NCBI GenBank assembly: GCA_018223415.1
Contig: JAGTTQ010000001.1
Location: 428,153 to 492,152, forward strand
DNA: 64,000 bases
Direction of reading: 5' to 3'
Source of the DNA: Eubacteriaceae bacterium Marseille-Q4139
Lineage (GTDB): Bacteria; Bacillota; Clostridia; Lachnospirales; Lachnospiraceae
The notes under the pieces were generated by a model. That model saw only the letters and a list, made by a program, of their open reading frames with translations, did not search any database and was not told the DNA's origin. Each line of letters starts with the position of its first letter. Position 1 is the first letter of the stretch. Both the position numbers and the translations under genes were made by a program. Shown here piece by piece: positions 31,833 through 39,132 of the stretch.

Positions 31833-32876
31833 ATGAAAAAGACATGTTTTCGGGGCGCAGCTTTCCTCCTGGGGCTCACAGCCATGTCCCAGGTGCTTTC
31901 CGGCTGTCAGGCCATGGATGGGATTCCGCCCCAGACCATGAGAAGCATCAGCCAGCCCTTAAGCCGCTCCGATTTCTTATTAAATACGTTTATCACCATC
32001 ACGCTCTACGATACGGATGATGCCTCGATTCTGGATGATTGTTTCTCTCTCTGCAAAGACTATGAGAACCTTTTCAGCAAAACCCTGGAGACCAGCGAAA
32101 TTTATAAGCTGAACCACCGGGAGCCGGAGGAACAGACCTTTACGGTCTCCGCCGACACAGCGGCGCTCATCGAAAAGGGACTCTATTACAGCAGGCTTTC
32201 CGGCGGCGCCTTCGACATCACCATCGAGCCTTTAAGCTCCCTCTGGAATTTCACCGACGGCAGGCATGTGATCCCGCCGGAAGAGGAGATCCGTGAGGCT
32301 GCCGAAAAGGTGGGCTATGAAAACGTGAAGCTGGAGGGGGATACGCTGACCTTCCTCTCCCCTGACACTTCCCTCGACCTGGGCGGCATCGCCAAGGGCT
32401 ATATCGCCGACCGGATTAAGGATTATCTGCTGGATGCCGGCGTGAAAAGCGCCGTCATCAACCTGGGCGGCAACGTGCTCTGCGTCGGGAACCGGCCGGA
32501 TGGGACGCCGTTTCATGTGGCGCTCCAGAAGCCATTTGCCGAAAAACGGGAGACTTTTGAGACCCTGGCCATCGACGGCCTGTCCGTGGTTGTCTCCGGC
32601 GTCTACGAGCGGCATTTCATTGTCGATGGGAAGAATTACCACCATCTTTTAGACCCAAAAACCGGCTGGCCCTATGACAACGGCCTCATCTCCACGGCGA
32701 TCATTTCCGAGAGCTCCGCGGACGGCGACGCCCTCTCCACGGCCTGCTTCGCTCTCGGCCTGGAAAAGGGCATGGAGCTTGCAGACTCCTTGGACGGGGT
32801 TTACGCCATTTTCATCACCGACGGCTATGAGGTCTATTATTCGGAAGGCGCAGAAGAATTTCTCCTCCGGGAATGA
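31833..32876 (+). CDS. apbE: FAD:protein FMN transferase (ApbE lipoprotein)
   Basis: 347 residues. Signal peptide with lipobox VLSGC (Cys at about 25). ApbE fold: FLLNTFITITLYD, the FAD/Mg-binding LSGGAFDITIEPLSSLWNF, LDLGGIAKGYIADRI, VINLGGNVLCVG and late Asp/Ser motif SADGDALSTACFALG. It attaches FMN covalently to Thr or Ser of extracytoplasmic flavoproteins such as RnfG/RnfD, NqrC or fumarate-reductase-like proteins. Followed 11 nt later by the NusG-II gene. Confidence 0.94.
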   Translation: MKKTCFRGAAFLLGLTAMSQVLSGCQAMDGIPPQTMRSISQPLSRSDFLLNTFITITLYDTDDASILDDCFSLCKDYENLFSKTLETSEIYKLNHREPEEQTFTVSADTAALIEKGLYYSRLSGGAFDITIEPLSSLWNFTDGRHVIPPEEEIREAAEKVGYENVKLEGDTLTFLSPDTSLDLGGIAKGYIADRIKDYLLDAGVKSAVINLGGNVLCVGNRPDGTPFHVALQKPFAEKRETFETLAIDGLSVVVSGVYERHFIVDGKNYHHLLDPKTGWPYDNGLISTAIISESSADGDALSTACFALGLEKGMELADSLDGVYAIFITDGYEVYYSEGAEEFLLRE

Positions 32877-32887
32877 AAGGATGAAGC

Positions 32888-33250
32888 ATGGCTTTCACGC
32901 ATGACAGGAAAAAGCATAAGCGGGATGTGATCCTGATCGCGGCCGTCCTGGCCGCCGCCGTTTTTTTATCTGCCGCCATGGGTATTTTTAACGGCGGCCC
33001 CGGCGGCACCGCTGTCGTCACCGTGGACGGCAGGGAAATCGCCGTTCTCGATCTTTCCAAAGATCAGGAGCTGACCGCAGACGGCGCTTACGGCGGAAGC
33101 AACCATATAAAAATACAGGACGGGCAGGTATGGGTCACGGAGGCCACCTGCCCGGATAAAATCTGTATCCACCAGGGAAAAATAAGCCAGGAGGGGGAGA
33201 CCATCGTCTGCCTCCCCAACCGGATGATCATTCAGATTTTCGGGGAGTGA
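32888..33250 (+). CDS. NusG domain II-containing membrane-anchored protein
   Basis: 120 residues: one membrane helix (about 13-34), then a small beta domain ending TEATCPDKICIHQGKISQEGETIVCLPNRMII, the NusG-II signature with two Cys (CPDKIC). It is not a transcription factor; in Clostridia this family accompanies apbE and Gx transporters and may help deliver flavin or fold redox proteins. Co-transcribed with apbE. Confidence 0.88.
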   Translation: MAFTHDRKKHKRDVILIAAVLAAAVFLSAAMGIFNGGPGGTAVVTVDGREIAVLDLSKDQELTADGAYGGSNHIKIQDGQVWVTEATCPDKICIHQGKISQEGETIVCLPNRMIIQIFGE

Positions 33251-33256
33251 AAGCTG

Positions 33257-33853
33257 TTAAGCTTCCGCTCCCATTTTTTCCATCTCCGCGTTTACCTCGT
33301 CTTCACAGGCGCGCATGGCGAGAATCGTCATCTCCATAAGCTTCGGAAGCTCCCATCCAAGCCCCTCGGCGCCTTTTTCGATCACGTCGCGGGAACAGCC
33401 GGCGGCGAACCGCTTGTCCTTAAATTTCTTCTTGAGGCTGGAAACCTCCATGTCTTTCGTGCTCTTTGACGGGCGCATCTTCGCAGCGGCCCAGATAAGG
33501 CCGGTCAGCTCGTCTGCGGCGTAAAGCACTTTCTCCATCTCATGCTCCGGCTTTACCTCCACCCGGTGCCCGTAGCCGTGGCTTACGACGGCATGGATCA
33601 GCTCCTCTTCTGCGCCGGCTTCCTCTAAGAGACGCGGCGCCACGATGCAGTGCTCGTCAGGATATTCCTCAAAATCGATGTCGTGGAGAATCCCGCACAC
33701 CTCCCAGAAGTCCGCGTCCTCGCCGTAGCCGAGCTCGTTCGCATACCACCGCAGGACGGCGCCCACTGTCAGCCCGTGCAGGATATGGAACGGCTCCTTA
33801 TTATGTTCTTTCAAAAGTTCGATGGCTCTTTCTTTCGTGATTGCTGTCTTCAT
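33257..33853 (-). CDS. HD-domain hydrolase
   Basis: 198 residues. HD metal site: early His in HILHGLTVGAVLRW, GILHDIDFEEYPDEHC, and downstream VVSHGYGHRVEVKPEHEMEKVLYAADELTGLI. Similar hydrolases act on nucleotides or phosphate esters, but the substrate is unknown. Convergent with the NusG-II gene (6 nt gap). Confidence 0.85.
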   Translation of the reverse strand: MKTAITKERAIELLKEHNKEPFHILHGLTVGAVLRWYANELGYGEDADFWEVCGILHDIDFEEYPDEHCIVAPRLLEEAGAEEELIHAVVSHGYGHRVEVKPEHEMEKVLYAADELTGLIWAAAKMRPSKSTKDMEVSSLKKKFKDKRFAAGCSRDVIEKGAEGLGWELPKLMEMTILAMRACEDEVNAEMEKMGAEA

Positions 33854-33878
33854 CTCTCGTCTTCCTCCATTTTACAAA

Positions 33879-33908
33879 GGCCGTTTCCCACAGGATGCCT
33901 GAACGGCC
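33879..33908. terminator. Weak terminator-like hairpin after dacF
   Basis: Stem GGCCGTT / AACGGCC. On the minus strand it is followed by TTTGTAAAA, a poor T run; on the plus strand by AAATTTTTTC, although no plus gene ends there. Confidence 0.45.
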
Positions 33909-33937
33909 AAATTTTTTCAGTCTCTTTGGCTATTATA

Positions 33938-35137
33938 TCAAATGAAAAACAGCTTTAAAAGGGTTTCCGCACAAAATTTCAGATTCCATTCCCCGACAGC
34001 CTTCTTCACCCGCACCTGGTAGCCGGCGATTCGCGTGCCGCCCACATAATATTCCACCTGCCCGGCTTCCTGGCCCGCATAGACCGGCGCCGTCAGCTCC
34101 TTCGCCGTCTTTTTTACGATTTTGACTTCTTCGTTCTCCCGCATAAGGACCCGCAGGGAGTCCGTGTCCGGATAGGCAATTTCCAGTTCCGCCGTATCCC
34201 GGATCCCGTTTTTCACCGGTACAGCCGGAAGTTCCATATCTTTTTTCAGGATATCGTAGTAGTCATAGGCATCTTTCCCGTAGGAAATCAGCTTCTGCAT
34301 GTCCTGCCATTTATAGTTTTTGTGGGGCGGCCAGCCGCAGGCCAGAAGCGACGCGATGAACAACTTCCCATCCTTTTCCACAGCGCCCACATAGCAGTAG
34401 CCGGCCCCGTTTGTAAACCCGGTCTTCCCGGAAACGGCTCCCTCCATGGAGGTGAGAAGTGCATTGTGGTTGATGCAGGAGAATGACCGGGAGCCGGAAA
34501 GGTCGGAAAATGCGTGGGACGGCGCTCTGGTGATCGTCAGGAATTCTTCCTTCTTCGGCGACTGGAGAATGCAGTAGCGGAGAATCCGTGCCAGGTCTTC
34601 TGCCGTCGTCGAATGGACTTCCCCCGTAGCCTCTACGGATGCATCAAGGCCGTTTGGCGTGATAAAATGGGTGTCCGCACAGCCGATGTCCCTGGCCTTC
34701 TGGTTCATCATGTCTGCAAATCCCTCACGGCTCCCGCCCACGTGTTCGGCGATGGCAACGGCAGAGTCGTTATGGGACTCTAACATCATGGAATACAAAA
34801 GATCTTCCATCCGGTACGTCTCTCCGGCGCGGATTCCTAGCTGCACATCGGGCATGGAGGCCGCATAGTCCGACACCTGCACCGTTTCCTCAAAGCCGGC
34901 GTTTTCCAACGCCAGGATGCATGTCATGATCTTTGTGGTGCTGGCCATGGGCCGGATCTCGTTCTCTGCCTTTCCGTAAAGCACCCGCCCCGTCTCCCCG
35001 TCCATGAGGACAGCCGACTGAGCGATGACCGACGGCGCCTCCTTTGTCTCCCCAAGAACCGGGAACGCCAGGGCCGCCGCCATCAGGACGGCCAGGACAA
35101 TGGCCGCCTGCCGTCTCGTCTTCTTCCATTTTTTCAT
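33938..35137 (-). CDS. D-alanyl-D-alanine carboxypeptidase (DacF-like penicillin-binding protein)
   Basis: 399 residues. Signal peptide to about residue 29. Active-site triads SxxK (Ser66-Lys69, STTK), SxN (Ser121-Asn123, SHN) and KTG (238-240) are intact. A C-terminal beta domain and hydrophobic/amphipathic end (AETLLKLFFI) would anchor it to the membrane, as in PBP5/DacF. It trims the terminal D-Ala of wall peptides. The spore context makes a DacF-type role possible. Confidence 0.94.
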   Translation of the reverse strand: MKKWKKTRRQAAIVLAVLMAAALAFPVLGETKEAPSVIAQSAVLMDGETGRVLYGKAENEIRPMASTTKIMTCILALENAGFEETVQVSDYAASMPDVQLGIRAGETYRMEDLLYSMMLESHNDSAVAIAEHVGGSREGFADMMNQKARDIGCADTHFITPNGLDASVEATGEVHSTTAEDLARILRYCILQSPKKEEFLTITRAPSHAFSDLSGSRSFSCINHNALLTSMEGAVSGKTGFTNGAGYCYVGAVEKDGKLFIASLLACGWPPHKNYKWQDMQKLISYGKDAYDYYDILKKDMELPAVPVKNGIRDTAELEIAYPDTDSLRVLMRENEEVKIVKKTAKELTAPVYAGQEAGQVEYYVGGTRIAGYQVRVKKAVGEWNLKFCAETLLKLFFI

Positions 35138-35194
35138 GTTCCAACCATGCTTCCGTCTCCTGTTTGGTTCAATATATGCATGGATTTTTCTTTC

Positions 35195-35223
35195 TTGCCA
35201 CCGGATTTGATTCCTGCTATAAT
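35195..35223 (+). promoter_or_regulatory. Promoter of the RluA-like gene, immediately before its ATG
   Basis: TTGCCA (35195-35200), 17 nt, TATAAT (35218-35223). The expected transcription start (about 35230) coincides with ATG 35231, implying a leaderless mRNA. Confidence 0.65.
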
Positions 35224-35230
35224 GGCTTCC

Positions 35231-36154
35231 ATGAATCTGACACTTACCTACACGATTAAAAAACAGGAGGCCGGAAGGACTGCGGCCGATTTTCTCCGGG
35301 ATCAGGGCTACTCCGGCCGGATCCTGGTGCAGCTTCGGAAAACCTCCGGCGCCATTCTCATAAACGGGGCTCCGGCCTTTTCCAACCGAACCTTAGCCGA
35401 GGGCGATGTCCTCACGGTTCTCTTCCCGGAAGAGCCGTGTTCCGAGGGGATTGTCCCCGTGCCCATGGATCTTTCGATTCTTTACGAGGACGACTTTTTT
35501 ATGGCCGTAAACAAGCCGGCCGGCATGCCGGTTCACCCTTCCCTGGGGCATTACGAAAACACCCTGGCAAACGGAATCGCCTGGTACATGAAGGAGCGGG
35601 GGATCCCGTTCACATTTCGCGCCGTAAACCGGCTGGACCGTGACACGTCCGGCCTTCTTCTGATTGCCAAAAACCGGCTGGCCTCCTGTCTCCTTTCGGC
35701 CCAGGCGGCCTCCCATAACCTCCACCGGGAGTATTCGGCCATCGTCTGTGGGAAGACGGAGCCGTCGGGAACGGTTTCGGCTCCCATCGCCAGAAAAGAG
35801 GGCTCCATTTTAGAGCGCACCGTGGACTTTGAGCACGGCGAGGCGGCCGTCACCCATTACGTCCGCATGGCATATAAAAAGGACGCAGATCTCTCCTTCC
35901 TGCGCCTTAAGCTTTCCACAGGAAGGACGCACCAGATCCGCGTCCACATGAAATATATCGGCCATCCGATTCCCGGAGATTTTCTTTACTGCCCGGATTA
36001 CAGTGTCATAAAAAGGCAGGCACTTCATTCATCCCGCCTTTCCTTCGTTCATCCCGTCACGAAGGCGCCCATGGAGTTTGAGGCGCCGCTGCCGGACGAC
36101 ATGAAAGCGCTGTTTCCTGAAATGACCTATGGCTGCCTGAGCCCCTTTGGATAA
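35231..36154 (+). CDS. RluA-family pseudouridine synthase
   Basis: 307 residues from MNLTLTYTIKK. An upstream in-frame reading to 35147 crosses the promoter, and no Shine-Dalgarno is seen before ATG 35231 or ATG 35222. S4-like N-terminal part (DFLRDQGYSGRILVQLRKTSGAILINGAPA), then the catalytic domain with AVNRLDRDTSGLLLIAKN (catalytic Asp in RLDRDTSG) and LKLSTGRTHQIRVHMKYIGHPIPGD. It isomerises uridine in rRNA or tRNA. The 3' end overlaps rsmF on the other strand by 28 nt. Confidence 0.93.
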   Translation: MNLTLTYTIKKQEAGRTAADFLRDQGYSGRILVQLRKTSGAILINGAPAFSNRTLAEGDVLTVLFPEEPCSEGIVPVPMDLSILYEDDFFMAVNKPAGMPVHPSLGHYENTLANGIAWYMKERGIPFTFRAVNRLDRDTSGLLLIAKNRLASCLLSAQAASHNLHREYSAIVCGKTEPSGTVSAPIARKEGSILERTVDFEHGEAAVTHYVRMAYKKDADLSFLRLKLSTGRTHQIRVHMKYIGHPIPGDFLYCPDYSVIKRQALHSSRLSFVHPVTKAPMEFEAPLPDDMKALFPEMTYGCLSPFG

Positions 36155-37536
36155 TGGTTCTTTAATGTGCCGCCGGATCCTTTCGCCCATCCCAGGGAAT
36201 AGCCGTCTGACGTGATGAGCGTCCAGCCTTTCTTTTCGCTGTCGGGACATTTTAAGGCTTCGCCCCGCAGGTACCTTGCTGCCGTTTCGCCTGTCCCGAC
36301 GTCGAAAACGCTGGCGGCATCACAGGACTTAAGAAACAGGGCCAGCCCGTGAGACGGCTCCAGGCGGCCTTTTTTTACAGTCCCCAGGCAGAGTCCCGGG
36401 CGCAGTACCCTTAAGCCCTTTAACGGCACCATGTCCTCCGGAATCAGGTACAGCCCGTCTCCGAACGCCAGGAATTGTTTTCCGGCTTCTTCTTTTTTCA
36501 TGGTCTCCCGCCCTGCTTCCGACAGGGCTGCCTCGCAGAATTCCTGCCATTCCTTTTTGCCCGGAATCTCTTTTTCCGCTCTTTTTCTCCCCTTGGCCCT
36601 GTTTTTTTCCACACTCTCCTGTCTTTTGGGCTCCCCATGCTTTATGAGAAGCGCGAGGAAATGTCCTTCGCCCTCGGTTTTGTGGGGCCAGATCCGCACA
36701 GTATCGGAAAGGGCAGCATTCCCGTCTGCCCATTCCGGCCTTCCTTCGGAGAATGTTTCGGCAAGCGCCGGCCGGAGCAGGGAAAATTCCGGATGGCGCG
36801 AAAGGAAGCGGCTCACGCTCCCCTCATTTTCCTCCGGGGAAAAGGTACAGGTGGAATAAACCATCCTTCCGCCAGGCTTCAACATGGCGGCCGCACAGTC
36901 CAAAATCTCATCCTGGCGTCTGGCACAGAGTTCTACCTGCGCCATCCCCCATTCGTTTGACGCTTCCTCGTTTTTCCGGAACATCCCCTCGCCGGAACAC
37001 GGCGCATCCACCAGGATTCCGTCAAAAAATTCCGGGAACACGGGCACAAGCCTGTCCGGCGGCTCGTTTAACACCACCGTGTTGGAAAGGCCCATCCGTT
37101 CCACGTTCTGAGAGAGGATTTTTGCCCTGGCCGGATGGATTTCATTGCTGACAAAGAGGCCTGTTCCGCCCATTTTCCCGGCTGCCTGGGTTGTCTTTCC
37201 TCCCGGCGCCGCGCAGAGATCCAGGATCCGCTCTCCGGCCGCCGGCGCCAGTACCTCTGCCGGCGCCATGGCGCTCGGCTCCTGGATATAATAGAGGCCG
37301 GCTTCATGGAACGGATGCTTTCCCGGCCTTTCTTCCGGCGGGTAAAAGTATCCGTCTGCGGCCCAGGGGATCGGCTCAAGTCCGGAAAGCGTTTCCGGAA
37401 GCCTGCCGTCTGTCTTCCTTCTGTTAAGGCGCAGGCCGAATTTTCGCTCTTTTTCGTAGGAAGCAAAAAATTCCTCTGCCTCCCGGCCCAGAAGCCGTTC
37501 CATTTTTTCCCTGAATTCTTTTGGAAGCATTTCCAT
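36127..37536 (-). CDS. RsmF/RsmB-type rRNA cytosine-C5 methyltransferase
   Basis: 469 residues from MEMLPKEFREKM. SAM-binding LDLCAAPGGKTTQAA, motif IV DAPCSGEGMFRKN with the release Cys, and motif VI YSTCTFSPEENE with the nucleophile Cys mark the NOL1/NOP2/sun family. The C-terminal extension (RsmF C domain and PUA-like end, FLALLIKHGE...SDGYSLGWAKGSGGTLKNHYPKGLR) fits RsmF. It methylates a 16S rRNA cytosine. An in-frame extension to 37614 lacks a better ribosome site. Confidence 0.9.
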   Translation of the reverse strand: MEMLPKEFREKMERLLGREAEEFFASYEKERKFGLRLNRRKTDGRLPETLSGLEPIPWAADGYFYPPEERPGKHPFHEAGLYYIQEPSAMAPAEVLAPAAGERILDLCAAPGGKTTQAAGKMGGTGLFVSNEIHPARAKILSQNVERMGLSNTVVLNEPPDRLVPVFPEFFDGILVDAPCSGEGMFRKNEEASNEWGMAQVELCARRQDEILDCAAAMLKPGGRMVYSTCTFSPEENEGSVSRFLSRHPEFSLLRPALAETFSEGRPEWADGNAALSDTVRIWPHKTEGEGHFLALLIKHGEPKRQESVEKNRAKGRKRAEKEIPGKKEWQEFCEAALSEAGRETMKKEEAGKQFLAFGDGLYLIPEDMVPLKGLRVLRPGLCLGTVKKGRLEPSHGLALFLKSCDAASVFDVGTGETAARYLRGEALKCPDSEKKGWTLITSDGYSLGWAKGSGGTLKNHYPKGLRQP

Positions 37537-37658
37537 CGTTTCTCTTTTCTCCTGTATCCTGCAAAAGTCCGGCCAGTTCCTCTCTGGTGGGATTTCCCTG
37601 TCCCTGGCCGGCATATTCTTTTCTTTCCCGGTTCACTCTATTACGGGAGGTAACACGC

Positions 37659-38210
37659 ATGCTAAACTTCTTTTCCTGGTTTCTGATTCCGCTTTTAACT
37701 GTCTCCATGGCCGGGCCGGGAAACTGGACGGAAACCAACTTTTCCGTCTCCGGAAGCCGGCCGCCGGGCCAGCTTCTCCTGCTTTTATGGGGAGCCGCCA
37801 CCGGCGGGTATTTTTACTCCCTTTTAAGACGCACAGCTTCGCGGATTCCCGGCATAAAAGCCGAAAAACGGCTTACCGTTCCGGCCGCCGCGGCCGCGCT
37901 TCTTCTCGCCGTCTCCGTTTTCCTCCCGTACAGGCCGGAAACCAGCAGGTATCTCTCTGCCGTCCATGTGGGCTGTGCGTTCTTCGCATCAGCTCTCCTT
38001 TATCTGCTTTTATTCCTTCTGGCCTTTAAAATGTACTTCTACCGGCCGGAAACCTACCGGCGCCCTGTGGTTTTCCTCCTGGCCGCCCTGCCCGTCTGCC
38101 TCTTTCTGTTTGCAGACTCCGGCTGGCTCATTTCCAGTTCCCTGGAGACCTTTTTTACGATCTTCTGCTGCCTCTGGCTCAACCGCTTTTACCGCCTGCT
38201 CCCCGGATAA
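37659..38210 (+). CDS. Hypothetical membrane protein with six segments
   Basis: 183 residues from MLNFFSWFLIP; GGGAGG 8 nt before ATG 37659. Six hydrophobic segments cover nearly the whole protein, with aromatic Tyr/Arg clusters between them (KMYFYRPETYRR). Codon use and the clear ribosome site argue for a real gene. No family recognised. The last 32 nt overlap the GIY-YIG gene on the opposite strand. Confidence 0.7.
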   Translation: MLNFFSWFLIPLLTVSMAGPGNWTETNFSVSGSRPPGQLLLLLWGAATGGYFYSLLRRTASRIPGIKAEKRLTVPAAAAALLLAVSVFLPYRPETSRYLSAVHVGCAFFASALLYLLLFLLAFKMYFYRPETYRRPVVFLLAALPVCLFLFADSGWLISSSLETFFTIFCCLWLNRFYRLLPG

Positions 38211-38466
38211 GGCCTCCGCTCGCAATCAGGGCCTCTTTCTCTTTCCTGGAAAGCCGCTTGATGGCGCACTCCCGCCTCATGGCTTCCTCCTTTGTGGCAA
38301 ATTCTTCAAAATAGGCCAGCGTCACAGGACGCCGCCCCTTTGTATATTTGGCGCCTTTTCCCTCGTTATGCGCCCGTACCCGCTCCTCGAGCCGGTTTGT
38401 CCAGCCGCAGTAAAGGCTTCCGTCAGCACAGCGAAGGATATAGGTGTAATTATGCCCCGATTCCAT
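38179..38466 (-). CDS. GIY-YIG nuclease superfamily protein (UPF0213/YhbQ-like)
   Basis: 95 residues. NYTYILRCADGSLYCGWTN is the GIY-YIG core, followed by the catalytic Arg region RVRAHNEGKGAKYTKGRRPVTLAY and a Glu (EECAIKRL-like block RRECAIKRLSRKEKEALI). Small stand-alone proteins of this type are probably structure-specific DNA nucleases; the role is unknown. Confidence 0.9.
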   Translation of the reverse strand: MESGHNYTYILRCADGSLYCGWTNRLEERVRAHNEGKGAKYTKGRRPVTLAYFEEFATKEEAMRRECAIKRLSRKEKEALIASGGLIRGAGGKSG

Positions 38467-38487
38467 GTTTGTTTCTCCTGTATATTG

Positions 38488-38534
38488 AAAAAAGGACGCC
38501 GTCCACGGAACCTTTCCGGTTCCCGGCAGCGTCC
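38488..38534 (-). terminator. Terminator of the DUF6465 gene
   Basis: Minus strand long stem GGGACGC..GGGAACC / GGTTCC..GCGTCC with loop GGAAA, followed by six T. Confidence 0.88.
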
Positions 38535-38554
38535 CTTCCGTTTATGGTTTTGCC

Positions 38555-38905
38555 TTACAGTTCGATTTTGAAATCGTCGGAGCCTTCGCCATTGATCACA
38601 TAGTAGGCCACATTCTCCTCCGGCTTCAGGTAGATCTCCACCGTCTTGATATCGGAAGCTTTGTTTCCAAGCTCTGTATATGCTTTCTTTACCTCGGAAA
38701 CCAGATCTTTCTCCGTATATTCCTTACCGGCATACTGAACATAAAGAGCCGTCTTGACAGCCGCCGTCTTTTTTGCGGTCGTTTTCTTCTTCGGAGCAGC
38801 AGTCTCCTTCTTTTCAGCAGTTTCCTTCTTATCAACAACTGGAGAACCAGCCTTTACAGTCTTTTTGTTCTCAGCCGCCTCAACAGTTCCCTTCTTTGTT
38901 GCCAT
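38555..38905 (-). CDS. DUF6465 family protein, basic N-terminal tail
   Basis: 116 residues from MATKKGTVEAAENKK; AGGAGG 10 nt before ATG 38905. Residues 1-60 are a Lys/Ala/Thr/Glu-rich, histone-H1-like disordered tail (KKKTTAKKTAAVKTA); residues 60-116 form a compact domain (YVQYAGKEYTEKDLVSEVKKAYTELGN...VEIYLKPEENVAYYVINGE). I recognise it as DUF6465. The basic tail suggests nucleic-acid binding. A full-consensus promoter and strong terminator suggest high, single-gene expression. Confidence 0.82.
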   Translation of the reverse strand: MATKKGTVEAAENKKTVKAGSPVVDKKETAEKKETAAPKKKTTAKKTAAVKTALYVQYAGKEYTEKDLVSEVKKAYTELGNKASDIKTVEIYLKPEENVAYYVINGEGSDDFKIEL

Positions 38906-39014
38906 TTTTAACTTTCCTCCTAAATCTTCATTGCTATTCAAGCCCGTCCCTGTTGTCTGATCTTATGCAGCTTTGCTGTCACAACATGCAGCCTTTCTCC
39001 AGTAAACTGCACTC

Positions 39015-39079
39015 CCGGAACCTGCTTTTTTTCTGGTTCCGGCTGCATGGATTATAAGCCTTTCGCCGGTTTTTGTCAA
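39015..39079 (-). promoter_or_regulatory. Full-consensus promoter and 5' hairpin of the DUF6465 gene
   Basis: Minus strand TTGACA (39079-39074), 17 nt, TATAAT (39056-39051): both boxes perfect. The transcript would begin near 39044 and immediately form a perfect 8-bp hairpin CCGGAACC / GGTTCCGG (39015-39042), which may protect the mRNA 5' end. Confidence 0.8.
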
Positions 39080-39132
39080 TAAAATCAACGGTTTTCCACA
39101 CTTTCACCAATTTAGAAGGAAGATTTTCACTT

